NCBI GenBank assembly: GCA_025457805.1
Contig: JALOTR010000044.1
Coordinates: 1 to 16,119 of the forward strand
From: Akkermansiaceae bacterium
GTDB taxonomy: Bacteria > Verrucomicrobiota > Verrucomicrobiia > Verrucomicrobiales > Akkermansiaceae
DNA: 16,119 nucleotides
Direction: 5' to 3'
Under the pieces are notes generated by a model. It did no database searches. It was not told the origin of the DNA and saw only the letters and a list, made by a program, of their open reading frames with translations. This document shows positions 5,565-16,119 of the stretch, piece by piece. How positions within the stretch are numbered: position 1 is the first letter of the stretch; each line of letters opens with the position of its first letter. Both the position numbers and the translations under genes were made by a program.

Positions 5565-7633
5565 TTATTTGCGGAGGGCTTCTTCGCGGGCCTTGGCTTT
5601 GGCGATGACGTCGTCGGAGACGTTTTTCGGGCAAGGGGCGTAGTGGCTGAACTCCATGGAGAACTGGCCGCGGCCGGAGGTCATGGTGCGGAGGTCGCCG
5701 ATGTAGCCGAACATGGCGGACAGCGGGGCCTCGGCCTTGACGCGGATGCCACCGGGGGTGGGCTCCTGGCCTTGGATCATGCCGCGGCGGCGGTTGAGGT
5801 CGCCGATAACGTCGCCGACTTTTTCTTCGGGGGCGAAGACGTCGAGTTTCATCATGGGCTCAAGGATTTGCGGACCGGCCTTGACCATGGTCTGGCGATA
5901 GGCGGCCTTGGCGGCGATTTCGAAGGCGATGTTGCTGGAGTCCACGGCGTGGAAGCCACCTTCGTTGAGGGTGACCTTGAAGTCCAAGCAGGGGTAGCCG
6001 GCGAGCGGTCCCTTGATGATGGAGGTCTTGAAGCCTTTTTCGACGGCCGGGATGAATTCCTTCGGCACGTTGCCGCCGACGACCTTGGAGGTTCGCCGGG
6101 CTCGATGGTGTAGTCGATCTTGGCGAACTGACCGGAACCACCGGACTGCTTCTTGTGGGTGTAGCTGTCGTTGACGGGCTTGGTGATGGTTTCGCGGTAG
6201 GCGACCTGGGGAGCACCGACATCGACCTCGACCTTGTGGGTGCGCTTGAGGATGTCGATCTTGATGTCGAGGTGGAGCTCGCCCATGCCCTTGAGGATCA
6301 TTTCGTTGGTTTCCTCGTCGGTCTCGACGCGGAAGGATGGATCTTCCTGCACCATCTTGCCGATGGCGTTGGCAAGTTTTTCGGCGTTGGCCTTGTCCTT
6401 GGCGGCGACGGCGATGGAGATAACCGGATCCGGGAACACCATCGGCTCGAGGGTGGCGGGGTTCTTCTCATCGCAAAGGGTGTGACCGGTCTGCACGTTC
6501 TTGAGGCCCACGATGGCGACGATGTCACCGGCTTGGGCGGAATCGACTTCGTTGCGGTCGTCGGCGTGCATTTCCACCATGCGGGAAACGCGCTCGGTCT
6601 TGCCGGTGAAGGAGTTGAGGATGGTATCGCCCTTTTTCACGGTGCCGGAATAGATCCGGGTGAAAGTGAGGGCACCGAACTTGTCGTCCATGATCTTGAA
6701 TGCCAAGGCACGCAGCGGTGCGGCTGGATCGGCGGTGGCGAAAAGGCCGGTTTCGTTGCCCTCGGCGTCCACTTCGGGGAGCGGCTTCACTTCGAGCGGG
6801 GAAGGAAGGTAGTCCACCACGGCGTCGAGCACGAGTTGCAAGCCCTTGTTTTTGAACGAGGAACCGCAGTAGGTCGGGAAGAAAGCGAGGTCGATGGTGC
6901 CCTTGCGGATGCACTGCTTGATTTGATCGATGGTGGGCTCGGTGCCTTCGAGATAGGCTTCCATGATCTCGTCGTTTTGTTCGACGGCGGTCTCGATGAG
7001 GGCGGCGCGGTATTCCTTGGCCTTGTCCACCATGTCGGCGGGGATTTCCTCGATTTTGAAATTCTCCGGCTGGCCGGACTCATCCCAGATGTGGGCCTTC
7101 ATGGTGAGGAGATCGACCACGCCGACGAAATCGGACTCGGTGCCGATCGGCAGGACCATGACGAGCGGGTGGGCGCCGAGGATCTTTTTGACCTGGGCGA
7201 CGACGCGGTAGAAATCGGCTCCGATGCGGTCGAGCTTGTTGACGTAAATGACGCGGGAAACCTTGGAATCGTTGGCGTAGCGCCAGTTGGTTTCCGACTG
7301 GGGCTCAACGCCGCCGGAACCGCAGAACACGCCGACGCCGCCGTCGAGCACCTTGAGCGAGCGGTAAACTTCGATGGTGAAGTCCACGTGGCCGGGGGTG
7401 TCGATGACGTTGAATTGGTGGCCTTTCCAGAAGCAGGTGGTGGCGGCGGACTGGATGGTGATGCCGCGCTCGGCTTCCTGTTCCATGAAGTCCATGGTGG
7501 ATGCGCCGTCGTGAACCTCGCCGATTTTGTGGATCTTGCCGGTGAGCTTGAGAATGCGCTCGGTGGTGGTGGTTTTGCCGGCGTCAACGTGCGCGAAAAT
7601 GCCGATGTTGCGGTATTTGGAGAGGTCCTTCAT
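5565..7633 (-). pseudogene. fusA: Elongation factor G (FusA2-like), frameshifted by a ~22-nt deletion
   Basis: Translation elongation factor G, the GTPase that drives ribosomal translocation. The N-terminal part shows G1 AHVDAGKTT (14-22), G2 RGIT (56-59), G3 DTPGH (78-82) and G4 NKLD (132-135). Domains II and III follow, then the start of domain IV ([16 protein letters not shown]). The wording [14 protein letters not shown] and HYAPCPKNV resembles the FusA2-type EF-G of pseudomonads. The frame breaks at about 6090, after ...IEPGEP (residue 515). The remaining 174 residues ([19 protein letters not shown] to EEALRK, stop at 5565) lie in another frame. Relatives carry seven more residues here (X-SGFVFK-like). 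Restoring 22 nt repairs the frame and gives 696 residues, the normal length. As written, translation runs out of frame to a stop at 5852, giving 593 residues with no functional domains IV-V. Both sides of the break are well conserved, so either the deletion is recent or the sequence is wrong. Confidence 0.9.
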
Positions 7634-7685
7634 GCCTTTGGTGTGCTTCTGAGTTGCGGAGCGACAGTTTCGCGCCGGGGGCGCA

Positions 7686-7713
7686 TATCTAGTGGGTGAT
7701 CCGGGTTTGGCAA
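7686..7713 (-). promoter_or_regulatory. Candidate sigma-70 promoter of the EF-G gene
   Basis: On the minus strand TTGCCA (complement of 7708-7713), a 16-nt spacer and TAGATA (complement of 7686-7691) lie in the 257-nt gap between the giant gene and the EF-G gene. Transcription would start near 7679, leaving a leader of about 46 nt before the ATG at 7633. The leader has no well-placed Shine-Dalgarno; an AAAGG is only 1 nt from the ATG. I saw no convincing terminator for the giant gene in the rest of this gap. This is a visual match only. Confidence 0.45.
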
Positions 7714-7890
7714 TCCTAGAGTCGCTGAATCGCCCGCTGGAAGGGATTTTTTCCGATGGAACCCGGCGAATGGTGGTCGTCTGGGGGCGTGTGGAGAAAG
7801 TTCTGGGCGATGGTATCGGGGGTGAGAGTCTATTTTCCAGAGATTGTATCTCAGTTTTTGCTTGCGGGTTTCTGGTAGCGGTCGCGGCGG

Positions 7891-10800
7891 TCAGTCGGGG
7901 AAGGGGATTTCGCCTGCGGGGAGTTTCCGGGGGATTGGGAAGTGCTGGGCCTCGATTCTGCGCATTTGCTCCGGGGTGAAATCCGCCTTGCGCTCGGTGA
8001 TGTAGGTTTGGAGCAGGTCCAGGTCTTCCCGCCTTATGGGATAGGCCCGGGTGGTTAGTCTGAGGAAAAGGTCAACCGGGATTTTGGCGCGGAGTGCGGG
8101 ATCGGAAAGGAGAGGAACGAGAGGGGACGGGCCACCGTGAGAACCCAGCGCGGCAGCGTTGATGAGGGCCGGGGAGGACACCGGATGCATCAAGGCGATG
8201 CGCAGGGTGGCCGTTTCGATGGAAATGTCACGAGAACCCTGGAAATACACATCTCCCTGAAAGACTGGCGGGACTTTTTCCAAACCGAGTTCCTTGAGGG
8301 CGTTTGCCAATGATTCCAGATCCATGCTGGCAACATGGACGAGATAGGATGCCGAAGTGGCCAATCGATGACCTTTCAGCGCCGTGTGGGCTTTTGCGAA
8401 TTGCAGATAAAGGGCGATGGTTGCAGGTGGAAGTTTGGCATCGAGCCGATTTGCATGGGCGACGAGGCAGGGAGTTATCTGCCGCAGTAGGCGCTCCGTA
8501 TTTCCCCGATTTTCCATGAGGTCCGCGTTTGACAAGACTGCCGCGAGCCGCTCCATGCCGGATAAATCTCCGCCATGCGCGAGCGAGCAGGCGGCAGGAA
8601 CAAAGAGGCGCGCCAGCGGGGTGGGTGGCCCGTCGGTGAGGGATTTGCGGAAATCCGAAACGGAGGTATCCCCAGCGAATTCGTTGAGCAGGGGCTGGGC
8701 TTCGTGGTATCCTGACTGGTCCAAGCCCAAGGAAACACAGATGGCGGCACGCTCGTGGAATGAAAACTCCGCCGCGCGGGATGCATACTCACTTAGCAGG
8801 CGCTTCCGCCGATCTGCCCACGCTTCCCGCGGCATGGCTTCCGGCGTGCCACTTCCCTTGCGGAGATCCGGCAGACGGCTGAGGTCCGCTGCGAGACAGA
8901 ATGCGCGGGGAGATGGGTCTGCCTTTAGCTTGGCAACGGCGGATTCGATCTTGGAATCGAAGTAATAGGTGTCAGACGAATGTGACATGGTGGGCTCACC
9001 TGGCGACGGCGCGATGGCAAGTGCCTCGGCGACGAGCTTGCGTTCGAGGAGATAGAGGATCAAAGCGCGATCCCCTGTCAGCGATTGGCCGACTTCCTTG
9101 ACCCATCGCCGGACCAAGGCATCGTCCTGAGATGAAAGCACCATCGGCAGGAGTTCCCGATAGACATATCCCTCCCCTTGGGCGCGGTTCTGGTGGTCGA
9201 GGATGAAGTTGAGGAAAACGATGGCCTCCTCATGGCGGAAATACTGAGGGGTCTTTTCCTTCGTGATCTCTTTATTCAGTTCTCCCGATCCGCGGCGGCT
9301 GGATTCCGCTTTTCTCCAAATTTGGTGGATGGCGTTGAGCCAGTTGCTTTCAAAGCCGGGCGGCAAGGTGCGGGTCCCTTCCAAGAGTTCCGGGATGAAT
9401 ACCATGAAGGCGGATGGGTCCTTCAGTTTGCCAAGCAAAGAGGACTGTTTTGACAGATTGAATGCCAGACGATCCGGAGAAATTCCTGCATCCTTCAAAA
9501 CTGTTAGATATGCAATCCACTTGCCTTGATCGATAACATGATTGCGGTCCAAGCGGCTTGCTTCGGACTCAAGGTGCCACTCGAAGGCGGCGAGCGTGAC
9601 GGGGCTTGCTTTGACGGCATCGCGGATTTTCCGATCCAATGCCGCTTCTCGCCCGGGTTTTGCGGATATCCAGACCTGAGACCAGATCAATGCCTGGGTG
9701 GGAGGCGTAAACATCGAGATATCATGCCAGTTGGCCGGATCCTGGAAAAACCCGGGCGGCAGGGTGTTGAACCATCGGGTGATCGGATCCTGTGAGCCGG
9801 GCGTGAAGGGTGGAGGCGGGCTTTGTTTCCAAATGCGCTCCAGCAGACGCATGGCATCGAGGGACCACTTGGCGGATTGGTTGGATCTACTGAAGAACGA
9901 ATTCAGAAATGCGGACTGATTGGCCCCACTCTTGTCGTTTTTAAGAAGTGGTTCCAAGAGGCCGAGGATTTCATCCAACATCGCATCGTCCGCACCAAGA
10001 ACCGTGGAAGCGATGCTGCCGAGTCCCATCGGTATTTCCAGCGGGCTTGTGGGGGGTAATGCGCCTGGTTTGTATTGTTTCAGCTTTACCCGGGCCTGTT
10101 GGATTTCCCGTTTGCGCTGTTCTTCGAGGCGGGCGCGGAATGGATTCGCAACAATCGCCGGAAGATCCTTCAGGTCCTCCATGCCGATGCCTGGGGCGAA
10201 GCTGAGGATCACTCCGGCGCGGACCGGATCGGGCAGCTTGGCAAGAACTGGGGCGGCCTTGTGGAGCAAGCGGATGAGGTTTTCCTTCTGTGGGTTGGCG
10301 GACCAGACGTGCAGCAGATCGATGAGCGAGGGGTCGGGATCGTTGATGAGGTTTTTCAGGAGTTCATCCCGTGCGGTGAAGTTGCCATTTTGGAGGATTC
10401 TGGGGAGGGCCCAGATATAACTTGGGGCTTGGTCCCAAGTTCCCTCTTGTTGCCAGAAGCCGATGAGAAAGGGATCGGCGGACTTGGTGCCGATGAGATC
10501 GGCGAGCTTGGCGCTTGCCGGTGGCTGCATCTCGCTGCGCCAGAGACGGGTGAAGTCTTCGCTGACGCCGGAGCCGTCCGCAAGCATGACGTTCTGTTCC
10601 CGAAGGGCACGGAGGACATCGAGCAGCGCGGCGGAATCGATCTGCCCCGCGCTTTCGAGGATGTGGGCGGCGATGAGGGCGCGTTTCTGCCGGGCTTCGA
10701 TGAAATCGGGCTTGCGCTCCTTGGGGATCGCCCATGACTTGCGCGGGCCGGTGGCGGCTTCGAGCAGGGCGATGACGTGCTTGGAGAATGCCTTCTTTTC

Positions 10801-13800
10801 CCGGGCATCAAACAGGCTCTGGCAGATGACGTGGCGGAGATTGTAGGAAAACTGGCAATCGCTGGATTCGCGGAAAATCCGTTTCAGCCAGGCATCGCGG
10901 CCGGGCAGGGCGACGGCGCGGAGCAGGGCTGCTTCGTGACGGGCGAGGGCGGGCCAGGGTCCATTGGCGGTGGAAAACGCGCTGACGTCCGGGATGTTCG
11001 CCACGTCCTTGGCAAGGAGCATCGCCTGAATCCAATCGGCAGTGATGGGATCGACGGCGCGGAGTTTTTCCCTGAAATCTTCGGGAAATGCCGCCTCATC
11101 GCCGATTTTTCGGGCTTGGATGACAAGATGTTCCAAGGAAGCGGGGGCTTCCGGCAGGTCGATCCGATTGCCGGAGCGGCCGGATGCCGGGCTGCGATCG
11201 GTGGAGTTGTATGCTCCGGAAAGCAGGGCAAGCCGCCCAGCTTGTGCGAGGTCTTCCGGAGAATCGATGCGGCTGGCGTAACGGGCACGAAATGCGACTT
11301 CGGAGAGGGTGGGATCGTTTTCCGCAATCTGGATGAAACGGCGGAAGCATTCGAGTTGGGCGGGGGTGTCTTTGGAAACCGGTTTTTGGGTGAGATTGCG
11401 ACCCGTCGCGAGGGCGACGATGGGACCAGCCATCCAGCGGTGGCGGCGCGGGGATTTCGCGGCCCAATCGGCGAGGCGGAGGTAGGGTTTGAGGGCTTCT
11501 TCGGGTTTGGAATTCCGGGTGGAGCCGAGGAGGGTGGCGAGGGTGGAATCGAAATCCGGGCGACCGGCGACGCTGTTGAGGAGACGCGAGAAGTCGGCAT
11601 CATCGGGGCTGGCGAGGGCGAGCTGGACGGTCCACCTCGTTTCCTCAGGGCGCTGGGAGGAGAGGCTTGCCAGCCACTTGCGGGCGATTTCCGGTTTTCC
11701 GCATCCTTCGAAAAGTCGGACCATGGCCTGTTTTCGGGCAAGGCCTGCGGTCTCGGGGACGTTTTGTTGTTCGATGAGGGCGACGGCGTCTTGGAGCAGG
11801 CCGGCTTTTTCGAATTGTTGGCTGAGATTGGGGATGGAATCTCCGCTGTAGGGACCACCCCGGGCACTGTGTTCCAGGATCCGGGCTGCCGCGCGTGCGG
11901 CGGATGCCCGGTCGTCCATGGCGAGGATGGTTTTGACCTGCTGATACGATCCCCCACCCGATCCGGAGTGAAATGAAGCGGGTGCTCCCCAGCGCGTGAC
12001 CGGAGGCGTGTGGATTGAGTTGGGTGAATGCGACTGTCGCAGCAGATAACTGTAGCGTTGGGCGATCAGACGATCCGTTTCGTCCGGCGACGCCATCAAT
12101 TGCCGGACCAACGGCACCAGTTGGGCACGAAACTCGTCGTCGTAGCGCCTATTTTCACCACGCATCAGATGGAAGCGGGCCTCCAGGGCAAGGGCAGGAT
12201 CGGCGGTGTTGGCGGCGAGTTCATCCAGAAACTTCCGCTGTTCTCCCACTAAGGCGTGGGCAAATACATTCATTTTGAAGCGCAGAAGACTCCGGCGGAT
12301 GTCCTTGGGCGCATCCGGGGGCAGGGCGGCGAGTTCCTCATCGATGCGCTTCAGCCGGATTTCCGGGTCCCTCCCGACTGTGAGTTGGCAGCGGACGATC
12401 GGCGATTCGATCCGGGCGACCAGTGCATCGGCCGCCTTTTCCCCGTGTTTCTCTGTCCAGGCCCCGAACACGTCGTGAGGGAGATAATAATAGGAGTGGC
12501 GGAAGCCTGATCCGTAAAGATCCGGGATGCCGTCGGCGGGTGTCCAGGCGTTGATGTGGCGGATGAAATCGTCCGGGCGTTTTTCCACCAGAGCGATGCG
12601 GGCGGCGAGGAGTTCCAGGGAGCGGGCTTCCTCGCCGGGTTTCGCGATTTTTTCCAACAAGGCAAAGGCCCGGTAGGCAGCTTGGGGGTCAAATGGTGGC
12701 GGTGCAGGATGGTCCAGGGTGGGTTTGGGCGCGGCGCGGCCGAGCTGGTTGACGGTCCTGTCGATCATGCCAAGCGCCTGGGGGCGGATCGCCGGATTTT
12801 CCCAATCCGCCGCGGTCAGGGATTCGAGAAAACGGACATTGCTCATGGCATCACCCGTTCGGCCGAGGCGGATCTTCATTTCCGTAGCTGCTGGCAGGCG
12901 GGGCTCGCGTTTCAGAAGCGCTTTGATCCGGTCGGCGGGGGCCCGGGTGAACTGGCCTTGCTCCGCAAAAAGCTCCAATCCAAGCGGATTGTCAGGATGG
13001 GCGTCCAGGAATTCCAGCCAGTTGGTGGAATAGTTGTCGTTGTCCGCCGCTGCCTCCATCAATTCCTGCCAATCCTTGCGGGTCGAGCCAGCGAACTCCG
13101 GGATCAGCGGATGAACCCGTGTCCAGAGTTCTCCCCCTTGGGCCACCGCCATGCTGGCAAGGCGCTGCCGCACCGTTCTCTTCGCATCGACCAACGATCT
13201 GGGAAACTGCGAGTTTTGCATACCGATGGGTTGGTTTCTGTTAAATTCCTGAACAAGGCGAGAAAGCAGATTGGAGATGGAAACTTGGACTCTGCCCTCG
13301 ATTTCATCGAACTGACCGGATCCGCGGTTCTGGATTTCCGCTGGATCATCGGGTTCGGAGAGAACCTTGGCGTAGGCATCGAGGGCTTCATGTTCGCGGC
13401 CATCGAGCTCCAGCAGGAATCCGAGCAGGAAATGGAGGCGCGCATCGCGTTTGGGCGGATCGATGGCGCTGAGCAGGCGGATTGCTTCTTCGACGAAACC
13501 CCGGCTGGCGAGGTCGCCGGCGCTGGCTTCGAGGGCGCGGAGGTCGAGGCCCTTGTCGCCGGCGAGCGCCTGCAAATCCCGCACGCCGCCCTCGATATCG
13601 CCGAGGCGGATCTTGGCCTGGGCGAGTTGGCGGGCAGCATCCGGCCCGGGGGCGAGGCGGACGAGGGATTGGTAGCGTTCGAGGGCGCGGGTGGTTTCGC
13701 CCGAGCGTTCTTCGATGGTGGCCAGGGCGGCAATGAGGGCGACATCGCGCGGGGCGTTGTTGGCAGCGCGGCGGAGAAAGTTGAGTTCCGCGCGGCTGTC

Positions 13801-16047
13801 TCCCCGGGTTTTGGCGAGTTCGGCCAGGGCCTTGAGCGGTCCGGGCGAGGCGGGATCACGGCGGGCGCGCTCTTCGAGGAGATCCTGGAGTTCCGCGAGT
13901 TGGTTGCCCTTCTTGGAAATTTTGAGAATTTCCCGCAGCCAGCCGGAGCGCACCGCTTCATCCTCGGAGCGATCATGGCGCTTCCACGCCCAGCTGCTTG
14001 CCTCGCGGGGATCGGTGGCTTGGCTGAGCAGGGAGAACAAACTGCGGGCGATTTCCTCATTTTCCTCAAAACGGGCGGAGGCACGGCGGAGCAGGAGGAT
14101 CGCTTGGGCGGACTCGCCTGCGGTTTCCAAAGCCTGCGCCTCGCGTAACCACGGCCCCGGCTGGTCGGGCGCGCGCTCCCGCCACGCACGGGCCGCGTCG
14201 AGTGCGCCTTGGGTATCGCCCGCAGCGGACTTGGCTTCGGCGAGTTCGCTGAAAAACAAGGGGCCGCGCTTGGTTTCCGTGGTTTCCATCAGCGCAACGA
14301 GGTCCGGCCATTTTCCATTCTCGCGGAGAAGGTTGAGGCGATGGGTGCGCTCCAATTCATCGCCCGGAACGATCGCCGGAAGCGGTTTGTCTTTGGACAG
14401 AAGCCAGGCAGCGCGCAGGCAACGATCCGCCGTGGTCTCTCCAAGCGGGAGATCCGGCTCAGGCACGTCCACCACGGAGCGCAACCAGCCTTTGATCGCA
14501 GCCGAAAGCTCTTCCACACGCCCGGCGGATCGGGCGAGCTTGAGGAAAATCTCCCGCGCTTCCTCGGGCTTTTTCTGGATCCATGCGATCTCCGCCAGCG
14601 CCGCCTCATAACCGGGATGCCCGGAAAATTTCTCCTGCCCGCTGACAAGCAGCTCCCGCGCCGCTGCCGTATCGCCCAACGCTGCCAGCATTTGCGCCGC
14701 CTCGATTCGGTCTCCCGCCACCTCGCGGGCACCCAGTTGTTTCCAGACCTCCACCGCATCTTTCTCCCGAGCCGCAGCGCGGAGGTGCTTGCCGAGTTCC
14801 CGCAACGCCTGACCTCCCTCCTCTCCCTTGGCCAGATCGCGCCAAATCCGCTCGGATTCCGCCGGCAATCCGTAACGGGCATAATGGCCGGCCAGACTTA
14901 CCCGCCGCGCCGGGTCGGCAGCGGCCATGACGGCGTCGAGCGCGAGTTTCACCTCGTCCTTTTTCTCCAATTGAAACGCAAGATCCGCCCACCGCAGCGC
15001 CGCTGTTTCGGATTTCTCCTCCGCAGCCAACACCTTGCACTCCTGGAATGCCGCTTCCAACTTCATCGCCCGGGCGAGCAAATCCACCCTCTGCCAACGC
15101 GCTGCCAAGTCGCCCGGCGAGCGTTTCAGGACCTCGGCGAGGACCTCCAGCGCCTCATCCGACTTGCCTGAATCCGCCAAGGCGCGGGCATGGACGCGGC
15201 GGAAATTCAGACGCGTCGGGTGTTCTCCGGCCTGCCCGCCGATCCATTGCGCCCATGCCCGCGCATCGCCCCGCTGGCGGTGGGCCTGCTCGGCGCGGGC
15301 GAGGGTTTCGGTTTCCAACCAAGACCCGTCCCCCGAAGAGCGGAGCACGGCGGCGAGTTCGGTGAGCGCTTGATCCAACCGCTGCGAGGCCAACAAGAGA
15401 TCCGCCATCCTCAGAGTCGCCATCGCCTTGGCGTAAGCGTCGTCGGTGGCGTCGCGCCATTTTTTGCAGAAATCCAGCGCAAGATCGAAGCGGCCTTCAC
15501 GGCGGGTCATTTCCGTGAGATCCTCCAGCAATCCTTTCTCGCCCGGCGCGGCCGCCACCGCCTTCGCCCAATGTGCCAGCGCCTCATCGAGCTTGTCCGC
15601 TCGCAGGCAGGCGAGGCCCGCCAGTTTCAGGGCCTCCGCCCGATCCTTGCTCTCCTCGGGCACGGCCAGCGCGTCTTTTTCCGCTCCCGCGAAATCTTTG
15701 GCAGCCAGCCGGAGTTTCGCCGTCTCCAGATCCAGCCACGCGGCCGGCTCCTGCTCGCGCGCCTTCGAAAATGCCTCCAGCGCCGCCTCCTCACGCCCGG
15801 CCATGCGCCGCACCCGCCCGAGGATGGCCCACGCGCCAGGGTCGCCCGCCGCTGCGCGCTCTGCCAACTCCGCCTCCAGTTCCTCCGCCGATTTCTCCTC
15901 CAGCCATGCCTCACGGAAGCGATCAAACAAAGTGGCGCTCTCCGGCCGTTTCACCAAAGCCGCATGATACTCCGCCGCCTTCTCCGGCATCTCGCCCGCC
16001 CACAATGGCACCAATCCGAGACATGCCCACCATCCCAAGTGTTTCAT
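7891..16047 (-). CDS. Giant exported TPR-repeat protein of unknown function (~2,718 aa)
   Basis: A single uninterrupted frame of 8.1 kb. I do not recognise a named family. I chose the ATG at 16047 because it places a Sec signal peptide at the N-terminus ([18 protein letters not shown], likely cleaved near residue 17). A TTG at 16062 would add five residues in front. There is no lipobox, so a soluble periplasmic or secreted protein is expected. Residues from about 25 to 900 are helical and Ala/Leu/Glu-rich, with many TPR-like units such as [20 protein letters not shown] and [20 protein letters not shown]. From about 905 ([16 protein letters not shown]) to the end the sequence is less repetitive. 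It includes a low-complexity Ser/Gly/Pro linker ([16 protein letters not shown] to SGSGGG, near 1,350) and more helical-repeat-like stretches. I see no catalytic motif, transmembrane anchor or sorting domain. The role is probably as a large scaffold, but this is inference. Confidence 0.88.
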   Translation of the reverse strand: MKHLGWWACLGLVPLWAGEMPEKAAEYHAALVKRPESATLFDRFREAWLEEKSAEELEAELAERAAAGDPGAWAILGRVRRMAGREEAALEAFSKAREQEPAAWLDLETAKLRLAAKDFAGAEKDALAVPEESKDRAEALKLAGLACLRADKLDEALAHWAKAVAAAPGEKGLLEDLTEMTRREGRFDLALDFCKKWRDATDDAYAKAMATLRMADLLLASQRLDQALTELAAVLRSSGDGSWLETETLARAEQAHRQRGDARAWAQWIGGQAGEHPTRLNFRRVHARALADSGKSDEALEVLAEVLKRSPGDLAARWQRVDLLARAMKLEAAFQECKVLAAEEKSETAALRWADLAFQLEKKDEVKLALDAVMAAADPARRVSLAGHYARYGLPAESERIWRDLAKGEEGGQALRELGKHLRAAAREKDAVEVWKQLGAREVAGDRIEAAQMLAALGDTAAARELLVSGQEKFSGHPGYEAALAEIAWIQKKPEEAREIFLKLARSAGRVEELSAAIKGWLRSVVDVPEPDLPLGETTADRCLRAAWLLSKDKPLPAIVPGDELERTHRLNLLRENGKWPDLVALMETTETKRGPLFFSELAEAKSAAGDTQGALDAARAWRERAPDQPGPWLREAQALETAGESAQAILLLRRASARFEENEEIARSLFSLLSQATDPREASSWAWKRHDRSEDEAVRSGWLREILKISKKGNQLAELQDLLEERARRDPASPGPLKALAELAKTRGDSRAELNFLRRAANNAPRDVALIAALATIEERSGETTRALERYQSLVRLAPGPDAARQLAQAKIRLGDIEGGVRDLQALAGDKGLDLRALEASAGDLASRGFVEEAIRLLSAIDPPKRDARLHFLLGFLLELDGREHEALDAYAKVLSEPDDPAEIQNRGSGQFDEIEGRVQVSISNLLSRLVQEFNRNQPIGMQNSQFPRSLVDAKRTVRQRLASMAVAQGGELWTRVHPLIPEFAGSTRKDWQELMEAAADNDNYSTNWLEFLDAHPDNPLGLELFAEQGQFTRAPADRIKALLKREPRLPAATEMKIRLGRTGDAMSNVRFLESLTAADWENPAIRPQALGMIDRTVNQLGRAAPKPTLDHPAPPPFDPQAAYRAFALLEKIAKPGEEARSLELLAARIALVEKRPDDFIRHINAWTPADGIPDLYGSGFRHSYYYLPHDVFGAWTEKHGEKAADALVARIESPIVRCQLTVGRDPEIRLKRIDEELAALPPDAPKDIRRSLLRFKMNVFAHALVGEQRKFLDELAANTADPALALEARFHLMRGENRRYDDEFRAQLVPLVRQLMASPDETDRLIAQRYSYLLRQSHSPNSIHTPPVTRWGAPASFHSGSGGGSYQQVKTILAMDDRASAARAAARILEHSARGGPYSGDSIPNLSQQFEKAGLLQDAVALIEQQNVPETAGLARKQAMVRLFEGCGKPEIARKWLASLSSQRPEETRWTVQLALASPDDADFSRLLNSVAGRPDFDSTLATLLGSTRNSKPEEALKPYLRLADWAAKSPRRHRWMAGPIVALATGRNLTQKPVSKDTPAQLECFRRFIQIAENDPTLSEVAFRARYASRIDSPEDLAQAGRLALLSGAYNSTDRSPASGRSGNRIDLPEAPASLEHLVIQARKIGDEAAFPEDFREKLRAVDPITADWIQAMLLAKDVANIPDVSAFSTANGPWPALARHEAALLRAVALPGRDAWLKRIFRESSDCQFSYNLRHVICQSLFDAREKKAFSKHVIALLEAATGPRKSWAIPKERKPDFIEARQKRALIAAHILESAGQIDSAALLDVLRALREQNVMLADGSGVSEDFTRLWRSEMQPPASAKLADLIGTKSADPFLIGFWQQEGTWDQAPSYIWALPRILQNGNFTARDELLKNLINDPDPSLIDLLHVWSANPQKENLIRLLHKAAPVLAKLPDPVRAGVILSFAPGIGMEDLKDLPAIVANPFRARLEEQRKREIQQARVKLKQYKPGALPPTSPLEIPMGLGSIASTVLGADDAMLDEILGLLEPLLKNDKSGANQSAFLNSFFSRSNQSAKWSLDAMRLLERIWKQSPPPPFTPGSQDPITRWFNTLPPGFFQDPANWHDISMFTPPTQALIWSQVWISAKPGREAALDRKIRDAVKASPVTLAAFEWHLESEASRLDRNHVIDQGKWIAYLTVLKDAGISPDRLAFNLSKQSSLLGKLKDPSAFMVFIPELLEGTRTLPPGFESNWLNAIHQIWRKAESSRRGSGELNKEITKEKTPQYFRHEEAIVFLNFILDHQNRAQGEGYVYRELLPMVLSSQDDALVRRWVKEVGQSLTGDRALILYLLERKLVAEALAIAPSPGEPTMSHSSDTYYFDSKIESAVAKLKADPSPRAFCLAADLSRLPDLRKGSGTPEAMPREAWADRRKRLLSEYASRAAEFSFHERAAICVSLGLDQSGYHEAQPLLNEFAGDTSVSDFRKSLTDGPPTPLARLFVPAACSLAHGGDLSGMERLAAVLSNADLMENRGNTERLLRQITPCLVAHANRLDAKLPPATIALYLQFAKAHTALKGHRLATSASYLVHVASMDLESLANALKELGLEKVPPVFQGDVYFQGSRDISIETATLRIALMHPVSSPALINAAALGSHGGPSPLVPLLSDPALRAKIPVDLFLRLTTRAYPIRREDLDLLQTYITERKADFTPEQMRRIEAQHFPIPRKLPAGEIPFPD

Positions 16048-16078
16048 CACCGCTTCATACAAACTTCGCTTCCAAACA

Positions 16079-16097
16079 TCACGTGAAATTCATGTGA
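16079..16097. promoter_or_regulatory. Imperfect 19-bp palindrome upstream of the giant gene
   Basis: TCACGTGAAATTCATGTGA is symmetric about 16088, with 8 of 9 base pairs matching (16083/16093 is the exception). It lies 32-50 nt upstream of the chosen ATG of the giant TPR gene, where an operator would be expected. I could not find a convincing -35/-10 pair around it, and I do not recognise the binding protein. The arrangement is not the TGTGA-N6-TCACA pattern of CRP sites. Confidence 0.4.
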
Positions 16098-16119
16098 AGT
16101 TACAGCCACGGAAAACATA

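Noticed and set aside
6085..6096. Programmed ribosomal frameshift in EF-G
   Set aside because: No slippery heptamer is present, and seven conserved residues are missing, which frameshifting cannot restore. A deletion fits better.
5331..6113. Plus-strand open frame starting next to the nrtR promoter
   Set aside because: It runs through the terminator hairpin and antisense to the EF-G C-terminus; its Gly/Asp/Val-rich composition marks it as a shadow.
6155..7699. Long plus-strand open frame (about 514 codons) opposite the EF-G gene
   Set aside because: The opposite strand encodes conserved EF-G with all GTPase motifs. The plus-strand product is a low-complexity Gly/Val/Asp/His-rich shadow typical of antisense frames in GC-rich genes.
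12556..14148. Plus-strand open frame of about 530 codons opposite the giant gene
   Set aside because: It is antisense to the TPR region, has no recognisable motif, and follows the codon periodicity of the minus-strand gene.

Overview
The window looks like a chromosomal segment of a GC-rich bacterium, most likely from the Verrucomicrobiota. That placement is an inference from the style of the EF-G protein, the very large exported repeat protein and the weak Shine-Dalgarno signals; no rRNA is present to confirm it. Every gene I can support is on the minus strand. The long plus-strand reading frames are GC-driven shadows.

Positions 1-5330 hold a compact NAD+ / ADP-ribose cluster. In transcription order it is: a Nudix-type NAD regulator (NrtR, 4598-5287), a bacterial-type poly(ADP-ribose) glycohydrolase/macrodomain protein (3768-4601), nicotinate phosphoribosyltransferase (pncB, 2301-3743), glutamine-dependent NAD+ synthase (nadE, 310-2301) and, after a 175-nt gap holding an inverted repeat, the 5' end of an RNA 2'-phosphotransferase gene (kptA, 1-134, cut by the window edge). 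The first two genes overlap by 4 nt (ATGA) and pncB and nadE overlap at their stop/start codons, so the first four genes form an operon. Its promoter is readable: TTTACA-N17-TAATAA, with an almost perfect 19-bp palindrome of the NrtR type (GT-N7-AC core) filling the spacer. The -10 box lies only 6 nt before the ATG, which predicts a leaderless mRNA. PncB and NadE catalyse two steps of nicotinate salvage, NrtR is expected to repress the operon, and the PARG-like enzyme may release ADP-ribose, the known NrtR anti-repressor.

Positions 5331-7890 hold a gene for elongation factor G (FusA2-like). It has a strong intrinsic terminator downstream and a plausible sigma-70 promoter upstream. The gene is broken near 6090: about 22 nt encoding seven conserved residues are missing, which shifts the frame. 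Restoring 22 nt gives a normal 696-residue EF-G, so this is either a recent deletion or a sequence/assembly error.

Positions 7891-16047 are one giant gene for an exported protein of about 2,718 residues. It has a Sec-type signal peptide and an N-terminal TPR-like alpha-solenoid of about 900 residues, followed by about 1,800 residues I cannot assign to a family. A 19-bp imperfect palindrome lies just upstream. I saw no tRNA, rRNA, CRISPR array, insertion sequence or transposase.
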